From Clostridium caldaquaticum (GTDB lineage: Bacteria; Bacillota; Clostridia; Clostridiales; Clostridiaceae): a DNA stretch of 64,000 nt. Positions 42,612-52,877 of this stretch are shown here, in pieces. The translations under genes were made by a program, and so were the position numbers. Position 1 is the first letter of the stretch. Every line of letters begins with the position of its first letter. The stretch spans positions 1-64,000 of the forward strand of contig NZ_JAMSKT010000003.1 of the NCBI RefSeq assembly GCF_023806125.1, in the 5' to 3' direction. Under the pieces are notes generated by a model. That model had not been told where the DNA came from. It saw only the letters and a list, made by a program, of their open reading frames with translations, and made no database searches.

Positions 42612-44153
42612 TTAAAACTTATAAACCTCAACATAAAAACAGCTCGGCATATCCTTTAAATTCAATGCTATTTTTTCATCACCATTTAACCTGCGTCTAC
42701 TCTTCCATTCACCTTTATAGAAATCCCCTTCTTCAAATTTCAGAATCTCAACTTTAACATTTTCACCCGGCTTTGGCAGAATTTTAATAGAACACATCAT
42801 ACCTATAATATAAAAACTATTTTCAGATATTTCATATATCATTCCTGCAGCTACTGGTTTATATGGCTGTTTAGGTGCATAAGCTATCTGCATATCGTAT
42901 TTTTGAAAGTGTAAAAATGCTCCAAAATCATATTCTGACTTTTTCACAAAGCTTTGAAGTTTAGATGTACCACGATATTTGAAATACAAGGGCTTAATAT
43001 TTTCCATCAACTCATATACCCTTGAAAGGTAAGCTTTACTTCCTTTTATATCAAATGCTGAAGGATCAATGTTTAATGCAATCATTACTTCCATAGGAGG
43101 CTTGTCAATATCCTCCGGATCCATAGATAATTCCTCTACAGCAAAAGGTGAATATCCAATAGCATTATATTTTCCAAAGGCATACAACGCATAGGAAGCT
43201 GTTACTGCATCTTTACGTACTTCTGGAATAAAAAGAGGATTGCCCTTTTGCGAATACTCTTCCATAATCTGCGGTACATATGGAACATATATATCCGGTG
43301 CAAAGCAGAACAAAGATGGAGCCATAAGCTTCCACATCTTATACATAGATATAATAGGTCCTCCGCTTGGATAAGACCCAGCGTACCATGGATACTGCTT
43401 TAACCAGGCATTTGCATAACATGGAAGATTGTATTCTTTTTGTGCTGCTTTCGTAATATATTCTACAGCCTTAGCAAAATGATATGCCATAAAGTATTCT
43501 CCAGCTTCATCTCCAAAACAATCCTTCCAGCTGCCAGAAACAGAAAATTCCTTTTCTATCTCAGGTGGCACATGTTTTGCAAATTCACTTTCTGCCTCTT
43601 TCGAATAATCTCTGTCAGTTCCAAGAAGACCAATTTCATTTTCCACCTGAATTGCAATTACTGTATTTTCTTCTTGGTCAATTTCTTTTAAATGTGCCAT
43701 AATATGAGCTAATGCATTAGCATCCTTATCAATAGCAGCCTGGCATAAAGGAGATATAGTGTTAATTGCTTCCCCATTTACTTTTCGAGCATGAAAATAA
43801 GTATCAACATCTCTTTTTATCCATGCTGGTACATAAGAAGATTCTGAATTCTTCCACAAACCAAACCACAATAAAATTAAATGCATTTTATTTTCTCTTG
43901 CTTGGGAAACAATACCGTCTAAAATAGAATAATCAAAAACTCCTTCTTTCTCTTCAATAAGTTCCCAATATATTGGAATAATAACTGTATTCATATTTAA
44001 GCCTTGTAAATTCGGCCAAACATTTTTCTTCATAAACTCAAGACTGCTGGCACTTGAATTGTGTATTTCCCCTGATAGTACAATAAAAGGTTCATCCTTA
44101 ACAAATAAAGTATCAATGCCATTGTACTTTCTAATTTCAGGCAAACTTTTCAT
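42612..44153 (-). CDS. GH35-type glycoside hydrolase with DUF5597 domain (beta-galactosidase-like)
   Basis: 513 residues, no signal peptide. The TIM barrel starts FIVLSGEIHNSSASSLEFM. The acid/base Glu is in IQVENEIG near 171 and the nucleophile Glu in FIPEVRKD near 307. The C-terminal part (about 380-513) fits DUF5597. Such enzymes release galactose or related sugars from oligosaccharides. Last gene of the second glycan module. Substrate cannot be read from the sequence. Confidence 0.85.
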   Translation of the reverse strand: MKSLPEIRKYNGIDTLFVKDEPFIVLSGEIHNSSASSLEFMKKNVWPNLQGLNMNTVIIPIYWELIEEKEGVFDYSILDGIVSQARENKMHLILLWFGLWKNSESSYVPAWIKRDVDTYFHARKVNGEAINTISPLCQAAIDKDANALAHIMAHLKEIDQEENTVIAIQVENEIGLLGTDRDYSKEAESEFAKHVPPEIEKEFSVSGSWKDCFGDEAGEYFMAYHFAKAVEYITKAAQKEYNLPCYANAWLKQYPWYAGSYPSGGPIISMYKMWKLMAPSLFCFAPDIYVPYVPQIMEEYSQKGNPLFIPEVRKDAVTASYALYAFGKYNAIGYSPFAVEELSMDPEDIDKPPMEVMIALNIDPSAFDIKGSKAYLSRVYELMENIKPLYFKYRGTSKLQSFVKKSEYDFGAFLHFQKYDMQIAYAPKQPYKPVAAGMIYEISENSFYIIGMMCSIKILPKPGENVKVEILKFEEGDFYKGEWKSRRRLNGDEKIALNLKDMPSCFYVEVYKF

Positions 44154-44185
44154 AACTTTTCCCTCTTTCTCCTTATCAGCTTTGT

Positions 44186-45838
44186 TTATTTCTCTCCTCT
44201 ATACTCAAACCAATCAAAATCAGCCATATTATCACTATGTTTTCCATTACTTGAAGCAAACATGCCTATATAAGTTCCTGAGCATCCCCCTGCTATTTCA
44301 GGACTTAATATTCTTCCATCCACATTTTCTATAAGAGGTTTCATTGATTCTAAACTGTCTCCATAATAAAAGCTGTAATCTTGACCTCTGGCAGTTACTT
44401 TTAAATATATTACTTCTGAAGCAAAAGCTTTCTGCGCCAGTTTTTCTTCTAGATTTTCGTAATTAAATGTTTTTGCTGCAAAATCAAGTTCAACTTTAGA
44501 AGTATGCTTAATTAGGCGAATAACCTTCTCACCATTTTCAACTGTATATTCAAATCTGAATTGATGATTGTTATTTTGAATTAATGCGGCTCCTGCAGCT
44601 TCATTTTCACCTTGAGGCTTAAACTCCATTTTTACATGAGCCTCAAAGTTCATATGCTGCTGACGTCTTCCTATAAAGCTAGGACAATCTAAAATTATTT
44701 CCTTTCTTCTTTCGTATTTAGCATCATATGGAGGCATTTTAAGAATTTCAACTAATCCTAAAGAACTAAGCTTTAATCTTAAATGTCCTTTTCTTTCTGT
44801 AAGACTCCAGAAATTTTCTCTCGGGGTGTGGTAAAAATTCCATACATAGTCTAAGGTTTCCTTATCAAAATCATCACGATTTTCTCTTTTATCAATTTTA
44901 TATTCAGGAAGATTAGGAAATGGGTAAGTAAATTCAATACGACCCGTTCCCGGGCTTACAATAGGCCAGCCGTCTTCCCACTCAACAGGCATTAAAAATG
45001 TTTCTCTGCATAGATTTTTATAATACCCTCCATAAGGACGGGAAGCTAAAGCTACCATATACCATTGTCCATTTTGAGTTTCCACAATATCTGCATGTCC
45101 TGGATTTGATATGGGATAACCTTTACCAATATGTCTGTGAGTTAATATAGGATTGCCTGGATTTCCTTCATATGGTCCTAATATACTTTTACTTCTTGCA
45201 ATAGTAACTGAGTGATAGTGGTCTGTGCCTCCTTCAGCAATCATAAGATAATAATATCCATTAATTTTATATAGATGAGGACCTTCAGGGAAAAATGCAT
45301 TTTTTAAAGCTCCATCCCAAAGTGCATAGCTTTCGCCAACAAGCTTCATTGTATTTAAATCAAGCTCTTGAAGCCAAATTTCCTGATCTCCGAAATACTT
45401 TGGCTCCTTTTTACTTCTTGTTCCTATATAATAAGCCCTGCCGTCATCATCAAAAAACAAAGAAGGATCTATTCCCGGTGCATCATCAAGCCAATAAGGG
45501 TCTGACCATGGTCCTTTCGGATTTTCCGCTGTTACAATGAAATTCCCTCCATTATCTACATTTGTAGTAATTACATAAAATGTTCCATTATGATACCTTA
45601 TTGTAGGTGCAAATATTCCTCCAGTATATGCAGCTCCATCTAAGTTTAACTGAGATGGTCTGTCTAATACATGACCAATCTGTTTCCAATTAACAAGATC
45701 CTTGCTTTTGAATATCGGTATCCCAGGAAAAAAAGAGAAACTTGAATTAATCAGATAATAGTATTCTCCTGCCCTGCAGATTGACGGATCAGGATAAAAT
45801 CCTGGAAGAATTGGGTTATTAAAAATTTTACTACTCAT
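44186..45838 (-). CDS. GH43 family beta-xylosidase/arabinofuranosidase
   Basis: 550 residues: a five-bladed catalytic domain (about 1-320) and a C-terminal beta-sandwich (about 330-550) typical of XynB-type GH43 enzymes. The base Asp is in GFYPDPSI (Asp 17), the pKa-modulating Asp in GIDPSLFFDD and the acid Glu in FPEGPHLY near 188. It would trim xylo- or arabino-oligosaccharides in the cytoplasm. Its start overlaps the end of the GH3 gene by eight bases, so the two are coupled. Confidence 0.92.
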   Translation of the reverse strand: MSSKIFNNPILPGFYPDPSICRAGEYYYLINSSFSFFPGIPIFKSKDLVNWKQIGHVLDRPSQLNLDGAAYTGGIFAPTIRYHNGTFYVITTNVDNGGNFIVTAENPKGPWSDPYWLDDAPGIDPSLFFDDDGRAYYIGTRSKKEPKYFGDQEIWLQELDLNTMKLVGESYALWDGALKNAFFPEGPHLYKINGYYYLMIAEGGTDHYHSVTIARSKSILGPYEGNPGNPILTHRHIGKGYPISNPGHADIVETQNGQWYMVALASRPYGGYYKNLCRETFLMPVEWEDGWPIVSPGTGRIEFTYPFPNLPEYKIDKRENRDDFDKETLDYVWNFYHTPRENFWSLTERKGHLRLKLSSLGLVEILKMPPYDAKYERRKEIILDCPSFIGRRQQHMNFEAHVKMEFKPQGENEAAGAALIQNNNHQFRFEYTVENGEKVIRLIKHTSKVELDFAAKTFNYENLEEKLAQKAFASEVIYLKVTARGQDYSFYYGDSLESMKPLIENVDGRILSPEIAGGCSGTYIGMFASSNGKHSDNMADFDWFEYRGEK

Positions 45839-48074
45839 AAACGTTAAACTCTCCTTCTAAACCTTCTTTTGAGTTTGGTCCAGCATATATCTTAAATAAT
45901 CCTGGTTCCACAATATATTCTAGATTTTCATTGTAAAACCCAAGTTCACTGACATTAAGCTCTATACTTACAGTTTCGCATTGACCTGGCTGAAGCAGTA
46001 TCTTTTTAAAACCTTTAAGTTCTTTAACAGGTCTTACTCTGCTTGCAGTTACATCTGATACATAAACCTGTACTATTTCTTCCCCAGCTACATTTCCTGT
46101 ATTTGTTACATCAACACTTATTATTAATTTTTCATTTGCTTTAACTTCTGTTGATGATAAAACTAAATTATTATAACTGAAAGTTGTATAGCTTAATCCA
46201 AATCCAAAAGGATATAATGGTTCTACAGGTCCATCTATATATTTTGATGTAAATTTTATCTTACCAGCAGGTCTGCCTGTCATAGGATGATTATAATAAA
46301 TAGGTACTTGCCCTACTGAATACGGAAATGTAACTACTAACTTTCCGCTTGGATTATAATCTCCAAATAATACATCTGCAACAGCAGGACCACTTTGTAT
46401 ACCTAATTGCCATGCTTCTACTATAGAAGCTGCATTTTCTGAAACCCATGGAATAGTTAAAGGTCTTCCGTTAATTAAAACTACAATTAACGGTTTATTA
46501 GTTTCATGAAGTGCTTTTAAAAGCTCCTCCTGTTTTCCCGGTAAATCAAGATACATTCTGCTTGAAGCTTCTCCGCTCATGTCTGACTTTTCACCAACTA
46601 CTGCTATAACAACATCAGCCTTGCTTGCAGCTTCAACTGCTTCTTTAAAGTCAGCATCTTTATCACCAGTTATTTCACAGCCTTTAGCATATAAAATTTC
46701 AGTTTCGCTGCTTACTTTAGATTTTATTCCTGATAAAATAGTAACTACATCCTCTGCTCTTCCTGTAACAGCCCAGGTTCCAAGCATTTCTTCAGCATTA
46801 TCTGCAAGAGGACCTACAACTGCAATTTTCTTTAAGTTCTTTTTTAATGGAAGAATATTATTTTCATTCTTTAAAAGCACTATTGAACGCTTTGCCATCT
46901 CTCTTGCAGCTTCAATATGTTCAGCACATAATATAGTCTTTTCTTCTTTTTCTTTACTTGTTCTATAAGGATTATCAAATAACCCCATCATAAATTTTAT
47001 TCTTAGTATTCTTCTTACTGCTTCATTTAAAACCTCTTCTGGTATAGTTCCATCAGCTGCCTGGTCAGGCAGGTCTTCTCTGAAAGTTCCATGGCTCATA
47101 TCCATATCCAGTCCAGCCAGTAATGCTTTTCTGCTGGCTTCCTTTCTGTCAGCTGAATGTCCATGTACAACACATTCAGCTACAGAATTTGCATCACTTA
47201 CAACAAATCCATTAAATCCAAATTTACCTCTTAAAACATCAGTTAAAAGATATTTATTTGCAGTACTAGGCACTCCATTTATATCGTTAAAAGAACTCAT
47301 AAAGGTTGCTGCCCCAGCCTTTGCTGCTGCTTCAAAAGGAGGCAGATAAACCTCATGTAAAGTCTGCAGGGACATATCTACCGTATTATAATCTCTTCCT
47401 GCAACTGCTGCACCATAGGCTGCAAAATGCTTAGCACAGGCAAGTATGCTTTCTGTGTCGGATAAATCATCCCCTTGAAAACCCTCTACTCTTGCTGCAG
47501 CAATAACGCTGCCTAAATAAGTATCTTCACCAGCTCCTTCTGCTATTCTTCCCCAGCGTGGATCTCTGGATATATCCACCATTGGTGCAAAAGTCCAATG
47601 AATCCCTGCTGCTGAAGCTTCTTTTGCTGCAATTCGGGCACTCTTTTTAATCATATCAATATCAAAACTGCAAGCTTCAGCTAAAGGTATGGGAAATACA
47701 GTTCTAAAGCCATGTATAACATCAAGTCCAAAAAGCATTGGAATACCAAGTCTAGACTCTTCAATTGCAATTCTTTGAAGTTCATTGCTCTTTTCAGCTC
47801 CAATTACTCCTCCCATGGAACCAATTATTCCTTCACGTATTTCATCTTCGTGATAATCTCTATCAAGCTTTTCAAATTCTTCTGGAGATAACTCCCCATT
47901 AACAAGCTTTTGAATTAATTCATCTACTGTTAGTCCAAATGCTCCAAACAGTGATGGAGATATCTGAACTAACTGCCCTATCTTTTCCTTTAGCGTCATT
48001 TTTGCTATAAGTTCGTCTATTTTCTTTTCATAATCTTCACGAATAAACTTTTCCTGCTTATTTGTCATAATCAT
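45831..48074 (-). CDS. GH3 family beta-glucosidase/beta-xylosidase
   Basis: 747 residues. Domain order is a TIM barrel (about 10-370), an alpha/beta sandwich (about 400-610) and a fibronectin III-like end (from about 660). The nucleophile Asp is in GFVVSDANS near 291. KHFAAYG and the GVIGAEKS region fit BglX-type proteins. It lacks a signal peptide and likely acts on imported oligosaccharides. It begins MIMTNKQ with AGGACAGG upstream. Confidence 0.94.
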   Translation of the reverse strand: MIMTNKQEKFIREDYEKKIDELIAKMTLKEKIGQLVQISPSLFGAFGLTVDELIQKLVNGELSPEEFEKLDRDYHEDEIREGIIGSMGGVIGAEKSNELQRIAIEESRLGIPMLFGLDVIHGFRTVFPIPLAEACSFDIDMIKKSARIAAKEASAAGIHWTFAPMVDISRDPRWGRIAEGAGEDTYLGSVIAAARVEGFQGDDLSDTESILACAKHFAAYGAAVAGRDYNTVDMSLQTLHEVYLPPFEAAAKAGAATFMSSFNDINGVPSTANKYLLTDVLRGKFGFNGFVVSDANSVAECVVHGHSADRKEASRKALLAGLDMDMSHGTFREDLPDQAADGTIPEEVLNEAVRRILRIKFMMGLFDNPYRTSKEKEEKTILCAEHIEAAREMAKRSIVLLKNENNILPLKKNLKKIAVVGPLADNAEEMLGTWAVTGRAEDVVTILSGIKSKVSSETEILYAKGCEITGDKDADFKEAVEAASKADVVIAVVGEKSDMSGEASSRMYLDLPGKQEELLKALHETNKPLIVVLINGRPLTIPWVSENAASIVEAWQLGIQSGPAVADVLFGDYNPSGKLVVTFPYSVGQVPIYYNHPMTGRPAGKIKFTSKYIDGPVEPLYPFGFGLSYTTFSYNNLVLSSTEVKANEKLIISVDVTNTGNVAGEEIVQVYVSDVTASRVRPVKELKGFKKILLQPGQCETVSIELNVSELGFYNENLEYIVEPGLFKIYAGPNSKEGLEGEFNVYE

Positions 48075-48097
48075 ATAAAATCACCTGTCCTTTATAT

Positions 48098-50776
48098 CTA
48101 TAAATATAAATTTACCCTTCCAAACATACCAGTTGGATCAATTATATCGTGCGATAAAATAAATGGAGGTTCCGGATGGTTAAATTTATCCCTGTCTAAT
48201 GTTGTTGCTACTTCTACTCGTATTGTATTTTTACCCCTCTTTAAATACTTTGAAATCTCATAAATATAAGGACAGCTTATCTTCATTCCAACATATTCAT
48301 TATTTATCCATAGTTCCATTGTTTCATATACATATTCAAAACTTAAATATGCTTTATCTTCTACACTGTTAAGTTCTATTTCCTTTTCATATCTTATTAT
48401 TCCTGCAAAATAAGGGTTTTCTTTTGAAACTGGAATAAGCTTATGCATGTTTTTTGTTTCACTGAAAGCAGGGTATAATTTACTCTTTACTAAAAAATAC
48501 TTCCAGTCTGAAGATAAATCTATTTCTTCCTTAAATTCAAGAAGTCTTTCTGATAAAGACCTATAACTTTCTATATCCATATTTTCTGAATCCGCCTTTT
48601 CAAATATAATGCAAGATTCAAATGGTTTAAGTTCTAATCTAATGCTTGTCTTACCTTGTTCTTCAATTACTTCCAAGGCTTCAAATCTATTATCCAATCC
48701 GTAATATATAACAGCATCTTTTCCAATAGATAATTCAATCTCTCCGCTGAAAGTTTCAAAAGCCGACTCATTTTGGAACATGTATATATTTCCTTCTTTA
48801 TAATAGTGATAATAAGTTAAAGATGAAAATTCATTTTTAAGTGTTATATCATAAATTCCACAAGTTTTAAGTTCTTCTGCAAGTTTTTCTAATTCTAAAG
48901 CTCTACACTTTCTAACAATATTCATTAATTCTGAAGCAGCAGCCTCATTAGTTTCATTGGATATTCCCTGTGGCAAATCGTCAACAAATATTACATTAAA
49001 ATCTTTGGAATTTTTTATGAATATAGCTAATTCCTTTGTAATGTATTGAGAATAAGGAATTATCAGACATTTAAATTCTTCACCATTTATTTTTAATGTG
49101 TTATTATCTATACTTCCATTGTAGGAATTCAAATCAGCAAGCATATCTAAAGATACAAAATCAAAATCTATCTGGTTTTCCGTTAATATTCTTGCAGGCA
49201 CCTGCATCTTCATGTACTCCCCAGTCCATTCACTCTCTCCATGATATAAAATTGCTGCTGGTGCAATATGTCTGCCGCCATTAAAAATATGACATAAACG
49301 GTTAGCATATTTCATAAGATGCGCAAAAGCTTTAAACTGAGGATTATTTCCTCTTGCATAAAAATGAGGAGGACAATCTACGTCTGGATATTCCGCCATT
49401 GAAAAAGCATGAGGAACAAGGTAGTTAATTCCTCTCACAACCAAATGATCTAAAATATATTTCATATCTCTTACTCCCAATTTCCAGCCATAGGCTCCAA
49501 AAAGCTCGCACATTGTTCTTCCTTTTTTATTAGGCTCAAGATGTCCGCAAGATGAACCTAATTTCCCTAATGCATAATGATAAAATTCTCCGTCTCCCTT
49601 TGTAATTCCCATTATTTCCATACCTGCACCTCCAGGAATTACCTGACCGCCGATAACATCTATACCAGCCATATGCTGCCCTGACATTGCCCTGAAGTAA
49701 TGACCGGTACCGCATCCTAACCTGCTGTGCTGATTGTTGTCCTCAACTACGTGACCTATATACTCTACATTATGTTCTTCACACCATTTTCCTAATTGAC
49801 CGCTGAAGTTCTTTTCATATAATCTAGTTACTACATTCATGTAAGTATATCGTGTATTTACACACTGCTTCATTTCCATTGTATCTACCCACAAGAATGG
49901 CAGTAATGATTTCCACTCACTCCCAAGTTCATCTTTCATCATAATTTTTGCTTCTTCATTCCAAGGAAGAGGCATGTCTCTTTTACCTATTGATTCGTTA
50001 AAATCATAACCAACAGTATTTCCGAAGGATGTTTCATCTGAAAAAAATCCTGCAAATGTTTTTCCAAAATCTTTCTTATAATGCTCGTAGTGTGGTTCAT
50101 ACACTGCTTCTATTTGAGTACTTACAGATTCTTTATCGATTACATTTATATATCTGTTGTCACCGCCATCTGTTTTAGTCTCATATACAACATAAATCCT
50201 CCATACACCTTCTGGAAGTCTGCAGGTTAAAAAACCGTCTTCTACCTTACCTGTTAAATCTATAAATTCTTCTTTAACTATACCATTTTTAACCATTCTT
50301 ACAGCTGTAACACTAATAAGCTTATTCCTCTTTTGCTCTTCAACCTCTTTTTTCTTGCCAAAATCTAAAAAAGAAGTTTTAGGCTTTAACATTGGTGTAA
50401 TATGAACAGTAAATTCACTTTGAGCTGCAAATACATCTAATGAATTATAGTTTATATAAGTTTTCCTTCTTTCAGGATACTTCTTCTCAATAAGTCCATT
50501 AGCATATCCTGTTGGGAAATGAGCATCGTCTAAAACCCATACTTTCATTCCCCTTTGCCTTGCTTCTTCCATTACAATATCTAAATCATGCCACCATTTT
50601 GGTCCTGCAAAATCAGGATGTGGTCTTGCTTCAACACATATTCCTCTTATTCCGCACTCATATATCTTACTTATTTCTTCTCTGATAATATGTTCTTCTT
50701 CCCCACGCATCCATAAGAAAGGAAGTATATAGTTATCATTTTTACCATCAATTAAATCCCTAATTATCTTTTTCAT
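48098..50776 (-). CDS. Large glycoside hydrolase, GH106-like (alpha-L-rhamnosidase type, uncertain)
   Basis: 892 residues. The N-terminal barrel has the pattern of GH106-like enzymes: EISKIYECGIRGICVEARP, then KWWHDLDIVMEEARQRG and VWVLDDAHFPTGYANG. A conserved FAGFFSDETSFGN and a C-terminal jelly roll (about 770-892; YVYETMELWINNEYVGMKI) resemble GH2/GH106 proteins. No signal peptide. The neighbours (GH3, GH43, GH35) suggest plant cell wall side chains such as rhamnogalacturonan or arabinoxylan. Exact family and substrate are uncertain. Confidence 0.72.
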   Translation of the reverse strand: MKKIIRDLIDGKNDNYILPFLWMRGEEEHIIREEISKIYECGIRGICVEARPHPDFAGPKWWHDLDIVMEEARQRGMKVWVLDDAHFPTGYANGLIEKKYPERRKTYINYNSLDVFAAQSEFTVHITPMLKPKTSFLDFGKKKEVEEQKRNKLISVTAVRMVKNGIVKEEFIDLTGKVEDGFLTCRLPEGVWRIYVVYETKTDGGDNRYINVIDKESVSTQIEAVYEPHYEHYKKDFGKTFAGFFSDETSFGNTVGYDFNESIGKRDMPLPWNEEAKIMMKDELGSEWKSLLPFLWVDTMEMKQCVNTRYTYMNVVTRLYEKNFSGQLGKWCEEHNVEYIGHVVEDNNQHSRLGCGTGHYFRAMSGQHMAGIDVIGGQVIPGGAGMEIMGITKGDGEFYHYALGKLGSSCGHLEPNKKGRTMCELFGAYGWKLGVRDMKYILDHLVVRGINYLVPHAFSMAEYPDVDCPPHFYARGNNPQFKAFAHLMKYANRLCHIFNGGRHIAPAAILYHGESEWTGEYMKMQVPARILTENQIDFDFVSLDMLADLNSYNGSIDNNTLKINGEEFKCLIIPYSQYITKELAIFIKNSKDFNVIFVDDLPQGISNETNEAAASELMNIVRKCRALELEKLAEELKTCGIYDITLKNEFSSLTYYHYYKEGNIYMFQNESAFETFSGEIELSIGKDAVIYYGLDNRFEALEVIEEQGKTSIRLELKPFESCIIFEKADSENMDIESYRSLSERLLEFKEEIDLSSDWKYFLVKSKLYPAFSETKNMHKLIPVSKENPYFAGIIRYEKEIELNSVEDKAYLSFEYVYETMELWINNEYVGMKISCPYIYEISKYLKRGKNTIRVEVATTLDRDKFNHPEPPFILSHDIIDPTGMFGRVNLYL

Positions 50777-50853
50777 TCTTAATCCACTTACCTTTCACTT
50801 AATATTATTATAGTACTCTAATCTTTTTATTAACTAATCATACATAGTAAACC

Positions 50854-50903
50854 AAAGGGACATTTCCTTGACACATAAATATGCCAGAGGAACCGTCCCC
50901 TTT
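50854..50903. repeat. REP-like palindrome remnant (GGGACGGTTCC type)
   Basis: AAAGGGACATTTCCT and AGGAACCGTCCCCTTT are imperfect inverted repeats around an AT-rich centre. The right arm AGGAACCGTCCCC has the look of palindromes linked to REP-associated tyrosine transposases in Firmicutes. It lies between the permease and GH106-like genes. No transposase is near. Confidence 0.4.
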
Positions 50904-50920
50904 TTCCATGTCACTAATTA

Positions 50921-51805
50921 TTAGCCTTTTACCGCTCCAAGCGCTATACCCTTAACAAAATATTTCTGGAAGAATGGATATGCACACAATATCGGAACTA
51001 CACCAATTGCTGCCATTGCCATTCTTACGGTCTCAGCAGGTATTGTCTGTGATGTAGATTTGTTTCCCATATTTGTTGATGCCAGTACCTGAATATCTGC
51101 CATAATTCTGTTTAAAAGATTCTGAAGACTGAATAATCTTTGATCTGTAAGGTAAATAAGACCATTGAACCAATCATTCCAATACGCCAGCCCTGCAAGC
51201 AATCCGATTGTTGCCAGAATAGGAAGTGACATTGGAATAATAATTTTAACAAATGTTTTTATCTCTCCTGCTCCATCTATTTTTGCAGACTCGATAAGTT
51301 CCACAGGAATATTTGTAGCAAAGAAAGTCCTCATAAGCATTACTCCAAAACCATTTATAAGTAAGTTTGGTATTAAAAGTGCCCATATAGTATTTTTAAT
51401 ATGAAAAAACTGTGTATATACTAAATAGGTTGGAACCAAACCTCCATTGAAAAGCATGGTAAAAACAACATAAAAAGAGAAAATGTTACGGTGAGGCAAA
51501 TCCTTTCTAGACAGCGGATAAGCAAGCATGGAAGTCAGTACTAATGTACCTATAACGCCGACTACTGTTATAAATATTGAAATAAAATATGCATGTCCAA
51601 TTTGTGTCCACTTTGCAGCTAAATAATTATATGCTTGAATACTAAAAACTTTAGGAAAAAAAGAATATCCGTCATTTTGAATAGCCATTTCATCTGTAAA
51701 TGATGAAATTATCAATAACACAAAAGGTAGGACACATGCTAAAGAAAATAAACCTAAAATAATATGTCCAGCTATCTGAGTTCCTTTATCTTCAGATTTT
51801 TTCAT
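50921..51805 (-). CDS. Sugar ABC transporter permease, LplC type
   Basis: 294 residues with six membrane helices. The EAA loop reads ELIESAKIDGAGEIKTFVKIIIPMSLP, and the end FFQKYFVKGIALGAVKG is typical of LplC/YtcP permeases. These serve import of complex oligosaccharides. It lies 20 bases after the LplB-type gene. An ATPase is again missing. Confidence 0.93.
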   Translation of the reverse strand: MKKSEDKGTQIAGHIILGLFSLACVLPFVLLIISSFTDEMAIQNDGYSFFPKVFSIQAYNYLAAKWTQIGHAYFISIFITVVGVIGTLVLTSMLAYPLSRKDLPHRNIFSFYVVFTMLFNGGLVPTYLVYTQFFHIKNTIWALLIPNLLINGFGVMLMRTFFATNIPVELIESAKIDGAGEIKTFVKIIIPMSLPILATIGLLAGLAYWNDWFNGLIYLTDQRLFSLQNLLNRIMADIQVLASTNMGNKSTSQTIPAETVRMAMAAIGVVPILCAYPFFQKYFVKGIALGAVKG

Positions 51806-51825
51806 AAATAATACACATCTCCTTT

Positions 51826-52806
51826 CTAAAACAATGCGTCCTCTTTGCTTACTTTTCGCACAATTAAATTAGATACAAGCACTAATATAAATCCTACTAA
51901 AGATTGATAAAATCCTGCTGCTGAAGACATACCGATATCTCCAAGCTGCATAAGGGAACGATATACATATGTGTCAATTGTATTTGTAACATTATATAGC
52001 TGCCCAGAATCCATAGGCACCTGATAAAATAACCCGAAGTCTGAATAAAATATTTTACCGATAGCAAGAATAGTAAGCATGATTATTACAGGTTTAAGCA
52101 GTGGAATAGTTATTTTTGTAATCTGCTGCCACTTAGTAGCTCCATCAAGTTTAGCAGCTTCATAATACTCAGGACTTATACCTACTATTGAAGCTAGATA
52201 AATAATACAGCCAAAGCCCGAATTTTTCCATACATTTACTAATATTAAAATCACAGGCCAATATTTAGATTCTGCATACCAGGCCACAGGTTCCATACCA
52301 AGTGCAGGAAGAATTGATTTATTGAAAAGACCTGTATTTATGCTTAAGCCTGCATAAACAAGATAGGCAACAATTACCATTGAAATAAGTGACGGTAGAA
52401 TAATTAGACTTTGATATAATCTTGAAAAAAACTTTTGTTTTATCTCATTAAGCAGTATGGCAAAAGCCAACTGAACTATTGTTCCAATTATAATAAAAGC
52501 TACATTATACAAAATGGTGTTTCTTGTAATTATTAACGCGTCTGACGTTGCAAATAAATATTTAAAATTATCAAAACCAGCCCAATCACTGGCGAATATT
52601 CCTTTTTGAAAATCTACATTTTTAAAAGCTATAACAAGGCCAAACATTGGCAGATAATTATTTATAAAAAAGTAAACTAATCCTGGTGCCATTAAAAGAA
52701 AAAGCGGAATATACCTTTTATACTGAATTTTCTTTTTAGTCTTAAGGGGCTTTTGGACATTTACTGCTACGGTATTATTTTTTTGTACTACCTCTTTCAT
52801 ATTCAA
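51826..52806 (-). CDS. Sugar ABC transporter permease, LplB type
   Basis: 326 residues with about six membrane helices. The EAA-like loop reads EYYEAAKLDGATKWQQITKITIPLLKPV. The N-terminal YIPLFLLMAPGLVYFFINNYLPMFG is a hallmark of LplB/YteP proteins. It pairs with the LplC-type permease and the LplA-type binding protein gene just upstream. A stem-loop separates it from that gene. Confidence 0.93.
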   Translation of the reverse strand: MNMKEVVQKNNTVAVNVQKPLKTKKKIQYKRYIPLFLLMAPGLVYFFINNYLPMFGLVIAFKNVDFQKGIFASDWAGFDNFKYLFATSDALIITRNTILYNVAFIIIGTIVQLAFAILLNEIKQKFFSRLYQSLIILPSLISMVIVAYLVYAGLSINTGLFNKSILPALGMEPVAWYAESKYWPVILILVNVWKNSGFGCIIYLASIVGISPEYYEAAKLDGATKWQQITKITIPLLKPVIIMLTILAIGKIFYSDFGLFYQVPMDSGQLYNVTNTIDTYVYRSLMQLGDIGMSSAAGFYQSLVGFILVLVSNLIVRKVSKEDALF

Positions 52807-52830
52807 CCCTTCCCTATAATAAAATCATAT

Positions 52831-52859
52831 AACCCAACCAACATTGTGTCAGTTGGGCT
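52831..52859 (-). terminator. Intercistronic stem-loop after the binding protein gene
   Basis: AACCCAAC and GTTGGGCT pair over 8 bp with one wobble, between the binding protein stop and the LplB-type start. A T-rich stretch follows on the minus strand. Likely partial terminator or stabiliser, as in the first transporter operon. Confidence 0.5.
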
Positions 52860-52877
52860 AAAAATTTATAAAAATTA

